Shown here: positions 1 through 7,347 of the stretch, piece after piece | Numbering within the stretch: the first letter of the stretch is position 1 | How the letters are laid out: every line of letters begins with the position of its first letter | DNA from: Pseudotamlana haliotis | GTDB lineage: Bacteria; Bacteroidota; Bacteroidia; Flavobacteriales; Flavobacteriaceae | DNA: 64,000 bases | Reading direction: 5' to 3' | Assembly (NCBI RefSeq): GCF_008806375.1 | Contig: NZ_WAAT01000022.1 | Span: 1 to 64,000 of the forward strand | Translations under genes and position numbers: made by a program | The notes under the pieces: generated by a model | Database searches by the model: none | Told to the model about the DNA's origin: nothing | Seen by the model: only the letters and a program-made list of their open reading frames with translations

Positions 1-423
1 ACTCTATATAAAACCGTCACACCAAAGGTAGACACTTCAAAACAACTTGTTTACAATAAAAGTGTTACTAGTCGACTTTTTTAGGGTTTTAGCGAAAATT
101 TTATGCTATTTTCTTCTGTTTGAATGGGGATTTATTATAAAGAAAGATGGTGCTTTCAGTTTTACAAAAAAATTGTATAAAGTGGTTTTTAGGTTCTGAA
201 TTTTAATAAACACGAACTGTTGTAACCTAAAATGTGCCATAAAAATTGGTTATTATTTTTTCCTGTTCACATAAAAAAAGCAAAGCATAGCTTTCGCTAT
301 GCTTTGTTGTTATCATCTGCAACGCATAATTTTAATTCATGCTGTTGCAGTTTTTTACCATCATGGATTTGATTTAAATCTAAATCGGGCTAAGCCAGAA
401 AGAAGGTTCTGTGTGACTTATAA
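1..423. other. Intergenic left edge, no intact gene
   Basis: No open reading frame with gene-like composition covers this stretch on either strand. It is AT-rich and holds one clear hairpin (listed separately at 273-306). Its right end runs into a possible gene remnant on the plus strand. A gene just outside the window may own part of it. Confidence 0.5.
273..306 (-). terminator. Rho-independent terminator, minus strand
   Basis: A perfect 11-bp stem (281-291 pairs with 296-306, 4-base loop) is flanked at 273-279 by a run of A, which is a T-tract when read on the minus strand. It would end minus-strand transcription arriving from the DUF3157-like gene about 270 bases away. Confidence 0.6.
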
Positions 424-597
424 AAGCCCTTGTCCCATTATGCCAAGTCTAAGGAAAAGGCATTAGAATATTATAAAGCGCCTTTTTTAGTTACTACTGC
501 ACCCGTTTCTAAGGTTGTTTTAGCAATAAAAAGCGTGCTTAAAGAGCTTATAAATTCTAGTGCTTATTTTACTAAAAAAACTTACCAGCCTCAATAA
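424..597 (+). pseudogene. Possible 3' end of a broken gene
   Basis: An open plus-strand frame of 57 codons follows a stop at 421 and ends with TAA at 595-597. Its residues look coding (SKEKALEYYKAPF, then VSKVVLAIKSVLKEL), but no ATG is present and the other two frames close just upstream, so it may be the tail of a decayed or frameshifted gene. It overlaps the stop-codon end of the convergent gene at 572-1021. I do not recognise the family; a tail of a short-chain dehydrogenase is only a guess. It could also be chance. Confidence 0.25.
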
Positions 598-1021
598 TTG
601 AGTTGCCTACGCGCTTATATTTTACCTTTTTACCTTTGGCACAAAACATATACTCGGCTTTAGCTTTTTGTTCTTTAACCCATAACAGGATGACCTCACT
701 GGTTTGGCACTCATAATCACTAGCCACTTTTTCCTTAACATGATCGATTGTAGCACGCCCCTTTTTAAGCTGTGCCTGGATCTTGCTATTAAGTTTTGGT
801 TCTTCAAAGTCTGGGGCTATTTGGCAGCCTTCTTTATTTTTGTTTTCCGCAACAGCTGCCTCAATAGCGTTTTGTTCAGGTGCCGCGGTATCAATGTATT
901 CCCAAGTAAAATCTGCTTTCAATAAAAGACGACGGCCATCATCTGTTTTTACAATATGGTTATCTTGAGCATAACCCATAAATGATATGGAAAGTAAAAG
1001 TATAAGTAAGTGATTTTTCAT
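572..1021 (-). CDS. Small secreted protein, DUF3157-like
   Basis: This 149-residue protein starts with a clear Sec signal peptide (MKNHLLILLLSISFMGYAQ, cleavage after YAQ), so it is probably periplasmic or exported. The mature N-terminus, with a KTDDGRRLLLKADFTWEY segment, resembles what I remember of the DUF3157 family of flavobacteria; the function of that family is unknown. The mature part has three cysteines. The ATG at 1021 is a natural start because the signal peptide begins there. The gene is divergent from bioF with 99 bases between them. A TAnnTTTG-like box (TATTTTTG, 1048 down to 1041) lies upstream. The family call is from memory and moderate. Confidence 0.7.
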   Translation of the reverse strand: MKNHLLILLLSISFMGYAQDNHIVKTDDGRRLLLKADFTWEYIDTAAPEQNAIEAAVAENKNKEGCQIAPDFEEPKLNSKIQAQLKKGRATIDHVKEKVASDYECQTSEVILLWVKEQKAKAEYMFCAKGKKVKYKRVGNSIIEAGKFF

Positions 1022-1120
1022 AAGATGTTGTAAATGAATTCAAAAATACAGAAATTAACTCAAAGGAAATCATGCCGTGTAATTTATGAGAATGCCTAAA
1101 TTTAAAAGTATATTTACGGC

Positions 1121-2287
1121 ATGTTTCCTGAAAAATTACATCGAAAATTAGAAAACCGCAAAGCTGAAAATGCTTTGAGGCAATTGGGTACGGGAAATCA
1201 ATTGATAGATTTTTCATCAAATGATTATTTAGGGTTCTCTAAAAACGAAGAAATTTTTAAAGCCAGTCACGACTTTTTAAAAGCTCATGATATGTTTCAA
1301 AATGGCGCTACAGGTTCTCGCCTGCTTTCAGGAAATCATAAATTATACCCGATTATTGAAGCGCAGTTAGCGGCATTTCATAAAAGTGAATCGGCTTTAG
1401 TTTTTAATTCAGGCTACGATGCTAATATTGGCTTTTTTGCTAGCGTACCGCAACGTGGCGATGTGATTTTGTTTGATGAATACATACATGCTTCCATTCG
1501 AGATGGTATGACCATGAGCCATGCTAAATCGTACAAGTTTAAGCATAATGACTTAGCCGATTTGGAAAAGCAAATGGCACGTATTTTAGATGCTGTTTCA
1601 GACTTAGAACAAGAGCGCAAATCTATTTATGTGGTAACCGAATCTGTTTTTTCAATGGATGGCGATTCTCCAGATTTAAAAACAATAGCAGCAATTTGTA
1701 AAAAATACCAGGCTTTTTTAATCGTTGACGAAGCCCATGCTATTGGTGTTTTTGGAAATCATTATGAAGGATTAATTCAAGAACTGCATCTAGAAAACGC
1801 TGTTTTTGCTCGTATTATCACCTTTGGGAAAGCTATGGGATGCCACGGTGCTGCCGTTTTAGGCTGTAACGAGCTAAAGCAATATTTAGTGAATTTCTCG
1901 CGAAGCTTCATTTATACCACCGCTTTATCGCCACACAGTTTGGCAACTATTCATGCTGCTTATAAAGCATTGCAGGAAACTGAAAGCGGACAACAATTAC
2001 AAGAAAACATTCAGTTTTTTAAGACTGAAATGATTGAAAATGAGCTTCAGAATATATTTATTGAAAGCGCATCGGCTATTCAGTGTTGTATTATTTCTGG
2101 AAATGATAAAGTTAAAAATATCGCAAAGTACATGCAGCATAAGGGGTTTGATGTGAAGCCAATTCTATCGCCTACTGTTTCAAAAGGAGAGGAGCGTCTG
2201 CGGTTTTGTTTGCATGCGCATAATTCGGTAGATGAGATTTCCGAAGTTTTAAAATGGCTGAGTCAAGCCTTAAAGGATGAGCGATAA
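1121..2287 (+). CDS. bioF: 8-amino-7-oxononanoate synthase (BioF)
   Basis: BioF condenses pimeloyl-ACP (or -CoA) with L-alanine to 8-amino-7-oxononanoate, the first step of the conserved biotin ring pathway. The 388-residue protein is a fold-type I PLP enzyme of the alpha-oxoamine synthase family: glycine-rich GATGSRLLSGNH near residue 65, the aspartate of VDEAHAIGVFG near 205, and the PLP lysine in TFGKAMGCHGA near 240. Glycine C-acetyltransferase is the close alternative, but the bioD, bioA and bioB neighbours settle the role. ATG 1121 sits about 4 bases after a TATATTTA box (1109-1116), so the transcript may be almost leaderless. It overlaps the next gene by 11 bases, so the two are probably translationally coupled. 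Confidence 0.93.
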   Translation: MFPEKLHRKLENRKAENALRQLGTGNQLIDFSSNDYLGFSKNEEIFKASHDFLKAHDMFQNGATGSRLLSGNHKLYPIIEAQLAAFHKSESALVFNSGYDANIGFFASVPQRGDVILFDEYIHASIRDGMTMSHAKSYKFKHNDLADLEKQMARILDAVSDLEQERKSIYVVTESVFSMDGDSPDLKTIAAICKKYQAFLIVDEAHAIGVFGNHYEGLIQELHLENAVFARIITFGKAMGCHGAAVLGCNELKQYLVNFSRSFIYTTALSPHSLATIHAAYKALQETESGQQLQENIQFFKTEMIENELQNIFIESASAIQCCIISGNDKVKNIAKYMQHKGFDVKPILSPTVSKGEERLRFCLHAHNSVDEISEVLKWLSQALKDER

Positions 2288-2690
2288 GTTTAAAACCATA
2301 GCGCGTTTTCAGTATTCTACCGAAGCCCAAATTATAAAAGGGCGCTTGGAAGCTGAAGGCATTCAGGTTTTTTTATCTGATGCTTTAACTATAGATACCG
2401 ATCCCTTAGTGAGTAATGCCATTGGTGGCGTTAAGTTAAAAGTGTTATCGGTTCAAGCCTTAGAAGCGCAGCATATTTTAGAGTCTATTAGTAAATATTC
2501 AGTTGATGATGAAGGCCGTACCGTTGTTTGTCCGAAATGCAAGAGTCAGAAGGTGGAACTCTTTTCTACAATTAAGGATGCTAAATCATTATTCTGGTTT
2601 ATTTTTGGGGTTTTATTTAGCGCACTTCCCTTTTATATGAAACATAAATACAGATGTGAGACTTGTGCAGAAGAATTTAATATAAAATGA
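2277..2690 (+). CDS. DUF2007 protein with zinc ribbon and TM helix
   Basis: This 137-residue protein starts inside bioF and its stop overlaps the bioD start by 4 bases (ATGA), so it is an integral part of the biotin operon. Residues 5-75 (KTIARFQYSTEAQIIKGRLE, then EAEGIQVFLSD) match the DUF2007 'putative signal-transducing protein' fold, a small ferredoxin-like domain. The C-terminal half has a CPKC pair near residue 84, one hydrophobic helix (about residues 105-122), then CETC near 131: a zinc-ribbon-like four-cysteine arrangement split by a membrane segment. No biochemical role is known to me. A regulatory or scaffolding role in biotin synthesis would be inference from position only. Confidence 0.75.
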   Translation: MSDKFKTIARFQYSTEAQIIKGRLEAEGIQVFLSDALTIDTDPLVSNAIGGVKLKVLSVQALEAQHILESISKYSVDDEGRTVVCPKCKSQKVELFSTIKDAKSLFWFIFGVLFSALPFYMKHKYRCETCAEEFNIK

Positions 2691-3295
2691 ACACATACTT
2701 TATTACAGGCATATCCACCGAAGTTGGTAAAACCGTAGCTTCAGCCATTGTTACGGAAGCTTTGGAAGCCGATTATTGGAAACCCATCCAGGCGGGAGAA
2801 TTAGATTATGGTGATACCCAAAAGGTGGAGCGTCTTATCTCAAATAAGAAGTCTAAGTTTCATCCCAATGCCTACGGACTCCAAACACCTATGAGTCCGC
2901 ATGCGGCTGCCGATATTGATGGAATTCACATCGATATAAAGCAAGTAAAAGCTCCAAAAACTAATAACCATTTAGTTATTGAAGGTGCAGGAGGTTTATT
3001 GGTGCCACTTAATGATACCCACACGATTTTAGACCTCATTAAACCAAGCTACATAGTTATTGTGGTTTCTAGACATTACTTAGGAAGTATCAATCACACG
3101 CTATTAACGGTGAATTTATTGAAAGAAAAGGGTTTTGAGGTGGCTATTATTTTCAGTGGTCATGAACACCTAACTACTGAAACCATCATAAAAAAAATGA
3201 CTGATGTACCAGTAATAGGGCGTATAGATGAAGAACCGTATTTCGATAAGAATGTGATTAAAGAATACGCCGATAAGTTTAAAGCAAATTTATAA
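2687..3295 (+). CDS. bioD: Dethiobiotin synthetase (BioD)
   Basis: BioD closes the ureido ring of dethiobiotin from 7,8-diaminopelargonate, CO2 and ATP. The 202-residue protein begins with the family hallmark TGISTEVGKTVAS (P-loop variant GxxTxxGKT, residues about 7-19), has KPIQAGE for substrate binding near residue 36, and EGAGGLLVPL near residue 105. Its length is slightly below the usual 220-230, with the later nucleotide-specificity part shorter. The start ATG overlaps the previous stop. It lies between the DUF2007 gene and bioA in one operon. Confidence 0.92.
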   Translation: MNTYFITGISTEVGKTVASAIVTEALEADYWKPIQAGELDYGDTQKVERLISNKKSKFHPNAYGLQTPMSPHAAADIDGIHIDIKQVKAPKTNNHLVIEGAGGLLVPLNDTHTILDLIKPSYIVIVVSRHYLGSINHTLLTVNLLKEKGFEVAIIFSGHEHLTTETIIKKMTDVPVIGRIDEEPYFDKNVIKEYADKFKANL

Positions 3296-3354
3296 ACGGT
3301 TTATAAAATTTAAATTAAAAAAAGTATTTCGCTTTCGCGGAAATAGAAATATTT

Positions 3355-4620
3355 ATGAGTTTACAAGAACGTGATAAAAAACACCTTTGGCATCCTTTAA
3401 CCCAGCATAAAATTCATCCGGAATCTTTAGCAATTTCAAAAGCTAAAAATGCGGTGTTAACCGATGAAAATGGCAATGAATATATTGATGCCATCGCCTC
3501 GTGGTACACCTGTATGTACGGTCATTGCAACGATTATATTACCTCGAAAGTTTCAGAGCAAATGAAACGGGTTGACCAGGTTGTTTTTAGTGGTTTCACA
3601 CATGAGCCTGCCATAAAATTATCAGAAGCTTTAATGGCTATTCTACCAGAGAATCAACAAAAGATTTTCTTTAGTGATAACGGATCTACTAGTGTTGAAA
3701 TTGGTATAAAAATGGCCTTGCAATACCATTTTAATCGCGGTGAAAAACGCAACACTTTAATTGCTTTTGAAGATGGCTTTCACGGCGATACCTTTGGTGC
3801 TATGAGTGTGTCTGGACTTTCTGTTTATAACGGCCCTTTTGAAGAGTTTTTTCTTGATGTGAAGCGTATTCCAGTTCCAAATGGAGAGAATTTAGAATCG
3901 GTTTTAGCCCAGTTAGAAACTATAATCAAAGAAAATAAGGTGGCTGGTTTTGTTTACGAACCTTTGGTTCAAGGTGCGGCAGCCATGAAAATGCACGATT
4001 CACAAGGGTTAGATGCTATTTTAAAATACTGTAAAAGTCATGGAGTTATCACCGTTGCCGATGAAGTGATGACTGGTTTTGGTAAAACAGGAAAACATTT
4101 TGCGTCCCTGCACATGGATACCAAACCAGATGTGATGTGCCTGAGTAAAGCATTAACCGGTGGTTTACTGCCAATGGCCTTAACCACGTGTACGCAAGAA
4201 GTTTATGATGCTTTTTATAGCGATGATATTAGTAAAGGTTTGTTTCATGGGCATACCTATTCGGCAAACCCTTTAGCGTGTACTGCTGCTCTTTCTGGTA
4301 TAGAATTACTACAATCGGAGGCTATTCAAAAGGACATAAAACGAGTTATGGCTTCGCATGAAGTCTTCGGAAGCCGCATTAAAAATCATCCTAAAGTAAA
4401 AAACATCAGGCAAATGGGGGTTATTTTTGCCTTCGATTTAGATATCGAAATGACACGTTACGGCAACCTTCGTGACAAGCTTTTTAAGTTTTTTATGGAT
4501 AACGGAGTGTTTTTACGTCCGCTTGGTAACACCATTTACATTCAAGCGCCTTATGTGATTACGAATACCGAATTGGAAAAAGTATATGCCGTTATTGAAA
4601 AAGCGTTAGAAACCGTTTAA
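3355..4620 (+). CDS. bioA: Adenosylmethionine-8-amino-7-oxononanoate aminotransferase (BioA)
   Basis: BioA transfers the amino group of SAM to 8-amino-7-oxononanoate, giving 7,8-diaminopelargonate. The 421-residue class III aminotransferase has the BioA opening KKHLWHPLTQHK, the active-site segment ASWYTCMYGHCN, FSDNGSTSVE for the PLP phosphate, VADEVMTGFGKTG with the PLP aspartate, and the Schiff-base lysine in LSKALTGGLLPMA (about residue 265). A 59-base gap separates it from bioD. No terminator is visible in that gap, so co-transcription is likely. Confidence 0.94.
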   Translation: MSLQERDKKHLWHPLTQHKIHPESLAISKAKNAVLTDENGNEYIDAIASWYTCMYGHCNDYITSKVSEQMKRVDQVVFSGFTHEPAIKLSEALMAILPENQQKIFFSDNGSTSVEIGIKMALQYHFNRGEKRNTLIAFEDGFHGDTFGAMSVSGLSVYNGPFEEFFLDVKRIPVPNGENLESVLAQLETIIKENKVAGFVYEPLVQGAAAMKMHDSQGLDAILKYCKSHGVITVADEVMTGFGKTGKHFASLHMDTKPDVMCLSKALTGGLLPMALTTCTQEVYDAFYSDDISKGLFHGHTYSANPLACTAALSGIELLQSEAIQKDIKRVMASHEVFGSRIKNHPKVKNIRQMGVIFAFDLDIEMTRYGNLRDKLFKFFMDNGVFLRPLGNTIYIQAPYVITNTELEKVYAVIEKALETV

Positions 4621-4672
4621 TTTTTTAAGGAAATTAAACAGGCGGCCGCTTCTATCGCTAAGGCATAAATAG

Positions 4673-4680
4673 TACTTTTG
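4673..4680 (+). promoter_or_regulatory. Possible internal promoter -7 box
   Basis: TACTTTTG matches the Bacteroidota -7 consensus TAnnTTTG and lies 42 bases before the ketosynthase start in a 102-base gap. No good TTTG -33 partner is visible, so this is a weak call; it would let ketosynthase and bioB be transcribed apart from the upstream genes. Confidence 0.35.
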
Positions 4681-4722
4681 CGGGCAATAGTATTTTAAAG
4701 CTCTCTAGTATAAATAAATAGT

Positions 4723-5889
4723 ATGCAACAACCCATTTCAATTACAGCCATTTCGTCTATCTCTTCCTTAGGAAAAACACCCGATGCTATTTGGCAAAGT
4801 TACTTGAACAATACGCATTGTTTTACCCCTAAAAGCGTTTTAGATCAAACTTCGGCTGTGGCTGCCATTCCAGAAGCGGACAAGCAAGCTATTGAATTTT
4901 TAAAGGCCTCCGATCAAAAGTATAAATCACTAGATAATTCGGTTTTGTATGCGATTTACGCGTCTCGCGAAGCTGTAAAACAGGCTAACTGGAAGGCTTC
5001 CGATAACTTCGGAATTAATTTAGGGTCCTCTAGAGGGGCTACCGAACTGTTTGAAACCTATTACGATTCCTTTTTAAAAACGAATAAAGCAGAAACTTTA
5101 AGTTCACCAACCACCACTTTAGGAAATATTGCCTCTTGGGTGGCACACGATTTGCAAACCGAAGGACCAGAAATTAGTCATTCTATTACCTGTTCTACAG
5201 CTTTACATGCTATGCTAAATGGTGTAGCTTGGATAAATTCGGGTATGTGCAGTAAATTTTTAGTAGGTGGTAGTGAAGCGCCGTTAACGCCTTTTACTAT
5301 TGCGCAAATGCAAGCCCTAAAAATATATGCACAACAAGAACCAGCTCAAGTAGATTTTCCTTGCCGTGCTTTCGATTTGGATAAAACCAAAAACACCATG
5401 GTGTTGGGTGAAGGGGCTTCGGTAGCCTGTTTGGAAGCCGGTATCCAAGATCATGCCTTGGCGATAATCAGCGGTTATGGCTATGCCACCGAAATTTTAA
5501 AACATAACATTTCTATTTCTAGTGATGCCAAGTGTTTTCAGAAATCGATGAAAATGGCTTTGGGTGATTTAAACCCTGACGCTGTTGATGTCATTGTGAT
5601 GCATGCACCAGGAACCATAAAAGGGGATCTTTCAGAAGTGAAAGCTATTGAAAAAGTGTTCCCTAGCAAGCAACCGGCGCTAACGACCAACAAATGGAAA
5701 ATCGGTCATACTTTTGGGGCATCTGGTGCCTTAAGTATAGAATTGGCCGTTTTGATGCTTCAAAAACAGGAGTTTATCGCTGTTCCGTTTGCGAAAACAC
5801 AAAATCCGCCAGAAAAAATACAGCATATTCTTGTAAATGCAGTAGGCTTTGGTGGTAACGCGGTTTCTATTTTAATAAGCAAATCGTAA
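4723..5889 (+). CDS. Beta-ketoacyl synthase in the biotin operon
   Basis: The 388-residue protein is a thiolase-fold ketosynthase of the KAS I/II (FabB/FabF) type. The catalytic set is complete: nucleophile Cys157 in SITCSTALHA, His294 in MHAPGT, Lys324 in TNKWK and His329 in IGHTFGASGA, the C-H-H plus K pattern of elongating synthases rather than the C-H-N pattern of FabH or BioZ. It is about 20-25 residues shorter than FabF. It sits between bioA and bioB, so its likely job is to supply or finish the pimeloyl chain; no bioC, bioH or bioG is present in this cluster. That role is inference. A housekeeping fatty-acid role is the alternative. Confidence 0.85.
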   Translation: MQQPISITAISSISSLGKTPDAIWQSYLNNTHCFTPKSVLDQTSAVAAIPEADKQAIEFLKASDQKYKSLDNSVLYAIYASREAVKQANWKASDNFGINLGSSRGATELFETYYDSFLKTNKAETLSSPTTTLGNIASWVAHDLQTEGPEISHSITCSTALHAMLNGVAWINSGMCSKFLVGGSEAPLTPFTIAQMQALKIYAQQEPAQVDFPCRAFDLDKTKNTMVLGEGASVACLEAGIQDHALAIISGYGYATEILKHNISISSDAKCFQKSMKMALGDLNPDAVDVIVMHAPGTIKGDLSEVKAIEKVFPSKQPALTTNKWKIGHTFGASGALSIELAVLMLQKQEFIAVPFAKTQNPPEKIQHILVNAVGFGGNAVSILISKS

Positions 5890-5941
5890 AACCATTCCCA
5901 TATTATTAGTATTTTTGACCCAAAATTAAGCGTTGGCTATT

Positions 5942-7033
5942 ATGAGTGAGATGAGACACAATTGGACCAAAGAAGAAATTTTAGAGATTTATAATAAACC
6001 TTTTATGGAATTGCTTTATGAAGCAGCAACGGTTCACCGTCTGCATCATGACCCTAATACCGTACAGGTTTCTACTTTATTATCTATAAAAACTGGCGGA
6101 TGTTCAGAAGATTGTGGCTATTGTCCGCAAGCAGCTAGATACCACACTGATGTTGAAGGCAACGATTTAATGTCTGTACCACAAGTTAAAGCACAGGCAT
6201 TACGAGCAAAAGAGGGCGGAAGTTCTCGTGTTTGTATGGGTGCTGCTTGGCGTAATGTTAAAGATGGTGAGGAGTTCGATCAGGTTTTAGAAATGGTAAG
6301 AACCATTAATAAATTGGACATGGAAGTGTGCTGTACCCTTGGTATGGTGACTGAAAACCAAGCCAAACGTTTAGCTGAAGCTGGTTTATATGCTTACAAC
6401 CATAATTTAGATTCTTCGGAAGAATATTATAAAGAAGTGATTTCTACACGTGGTTATCAAGACCGTTTGGATACGATTGATAATGTGAGAAAAACCAATG
6501 TTACTGTTTGTAGTGGTGGTATTATTGGTATGGGAGAAAACATTGAAGACCGTGCAGGGATGCTTGTAGCACTTTCAACATTAAATCCGCAACCAGAATC
6601 GACACCAATTAACGCTTTAGTAGCTGTTGAAGGCACGCCTCTTGAAGATCAAGAACCTGTTTCTATTTGGGATATGGTTCGTATGGTAGCTACTACTAGA
6701 ATTGTGATGCCAGAAACGCAAGTACGTTTAAGTGCGGGGCGTACACAAATGACGAGAGAAGGGCAGGCCATGTGTTTCTTTGCTGGAGCGAATTCTATTT
6801 TTGCTGGTGATAAATTATTAACCACACCAAATCCAGATGTGAACGAAGACATGAAAATGTTTGAACTTTTAGGGATGAAACCTCAAAAACCATTCACTAA
6901 AAAAGTGCAACCACAAACGGTTGAAGCACAAGATTCACAAATTGAAGCTTTAGGTGAAAAACCAAGATGGACGCGTCCAGAACATAAAATTGAACGTAAT
7001 GAAGCGGCGAGAGCTTTGAGAAAACAGGATTAA
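5942..7033 (+). CDS. bioB: Biotin synthase (BioB)
   Basis: BioB is the radical-SAM enzyme that inserts sulfur into dethiobiotin. The 363-residue protein has the radical-SAM cluster motif CxxxCxxC (Cys54, Cys58, Cys61 in GGCSEDCGYCPQ) and the conserved NHNLDSS and STRGYQDR blocks; the arginine of the [2Fe-2S] site is probably in RLSAGR. I chose ATG 5942: a longer frame would need the TTG at 5933 and adds only three residues. The C-terminus is extended by about 30 polar residues beyond the E. coli protein. It is the last gene of the operon and is followed by a strong terminator at 7269-7305. Confidence 0.95.
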   Translation: MSEMRHNWTKEEILEIYNKPFMELLYEAATVHRLHHDPNTVQVSTLLSIKTGGCSEDCGYCPQAARYHTDVEGNDLMSVPQVKAQALRAKEGGSSRVCMGAAWRNVKDGEEFDQVLEMVRTINKLDMEVCCTLGMVTENQAKRLAEAGLYAYNHNLDSSEEYYKEVISTRGYQDRLDTIDNVRKTNVTVCSGGIIGMGENIEDRAGMLVALSTLNPQPESTPINALVAVEGTPLEDQEPVSIWDMVRMVATTRIVMPETQVRLSAGRTQMTREGQAMCFFAGANSIFAGDKLLTTPNPDVNEDMKMFELLGMKPQKPFTKKVQPQTVEAQDSQIEALGEKPRWTRPEHKIERNEAARALRKQD

Positions 7034-7056
7034 TCGATAAGGTTGATAATAGTTTT

Positions 7057-7077
7057 GTCAGGCTGAGCTTGTCGAAG
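7057..7077. repeat. Dispersed intergenic repeat fragment
   Basis: GTCAGGCTGAGCTTGTCGAAG is one version of a short sequence that I recognise as frequent between genes in flavobacterial chromosomes. Related versions occur in this window at 13763-13853 and 31055-31087. Confidence 0.45.
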
Positions 7078-7137
7078 CGTGAATGAGATCTTGTTATTTT
7101 ATACAAAATTTCGACCGTGTTATGATTTCACGATAAG

Positions 7138-7170
7138 AGACCCTTCAGGTTTTAAAAACCTGAAGGGTCT
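7138..7170. repeat. Perfect 15-bp palindrome (terminator or REP-like)
   Basis: A perfect 15-bp stem with a 3-base loop lies 105 bases after bioB. There is no T-tract directly after it on either strand, so it looks more like a dispersed palindromic repeat than a standard terminator. A second, better terminator follows at 7269. Confidence 0.55.
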
Positions 7171-7268
7171 GCAAAGCTTAAACCGATAATGATAATGTAT
7201 TTTCTATTTCATCTGAACAAAAAATAATTCAAATTAAGAATGCGACATTATAAAATTAAATTGGTATA

Positions 7269-7305
7269 AAACCCAAGTTTGACGCCGTTCAAATTTGGGT
7301 TTTTT
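7269..7305 (+). terminator. Rho-independent terminator of the bio operon
   Basis: A 14-bp stem (7269-7282 with 7289-7302, one G-T wobble) with a 6-base loop is followed by a T-tract reading rightwards. It lies 236 bases after bioB and is the first standard terminator after the operon. Confidence 0.7.
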
Positions 7306-7347
7306 ATGCTATGGAAATCGCCCCTTGAGGGGATTATAGGGGTGTTT

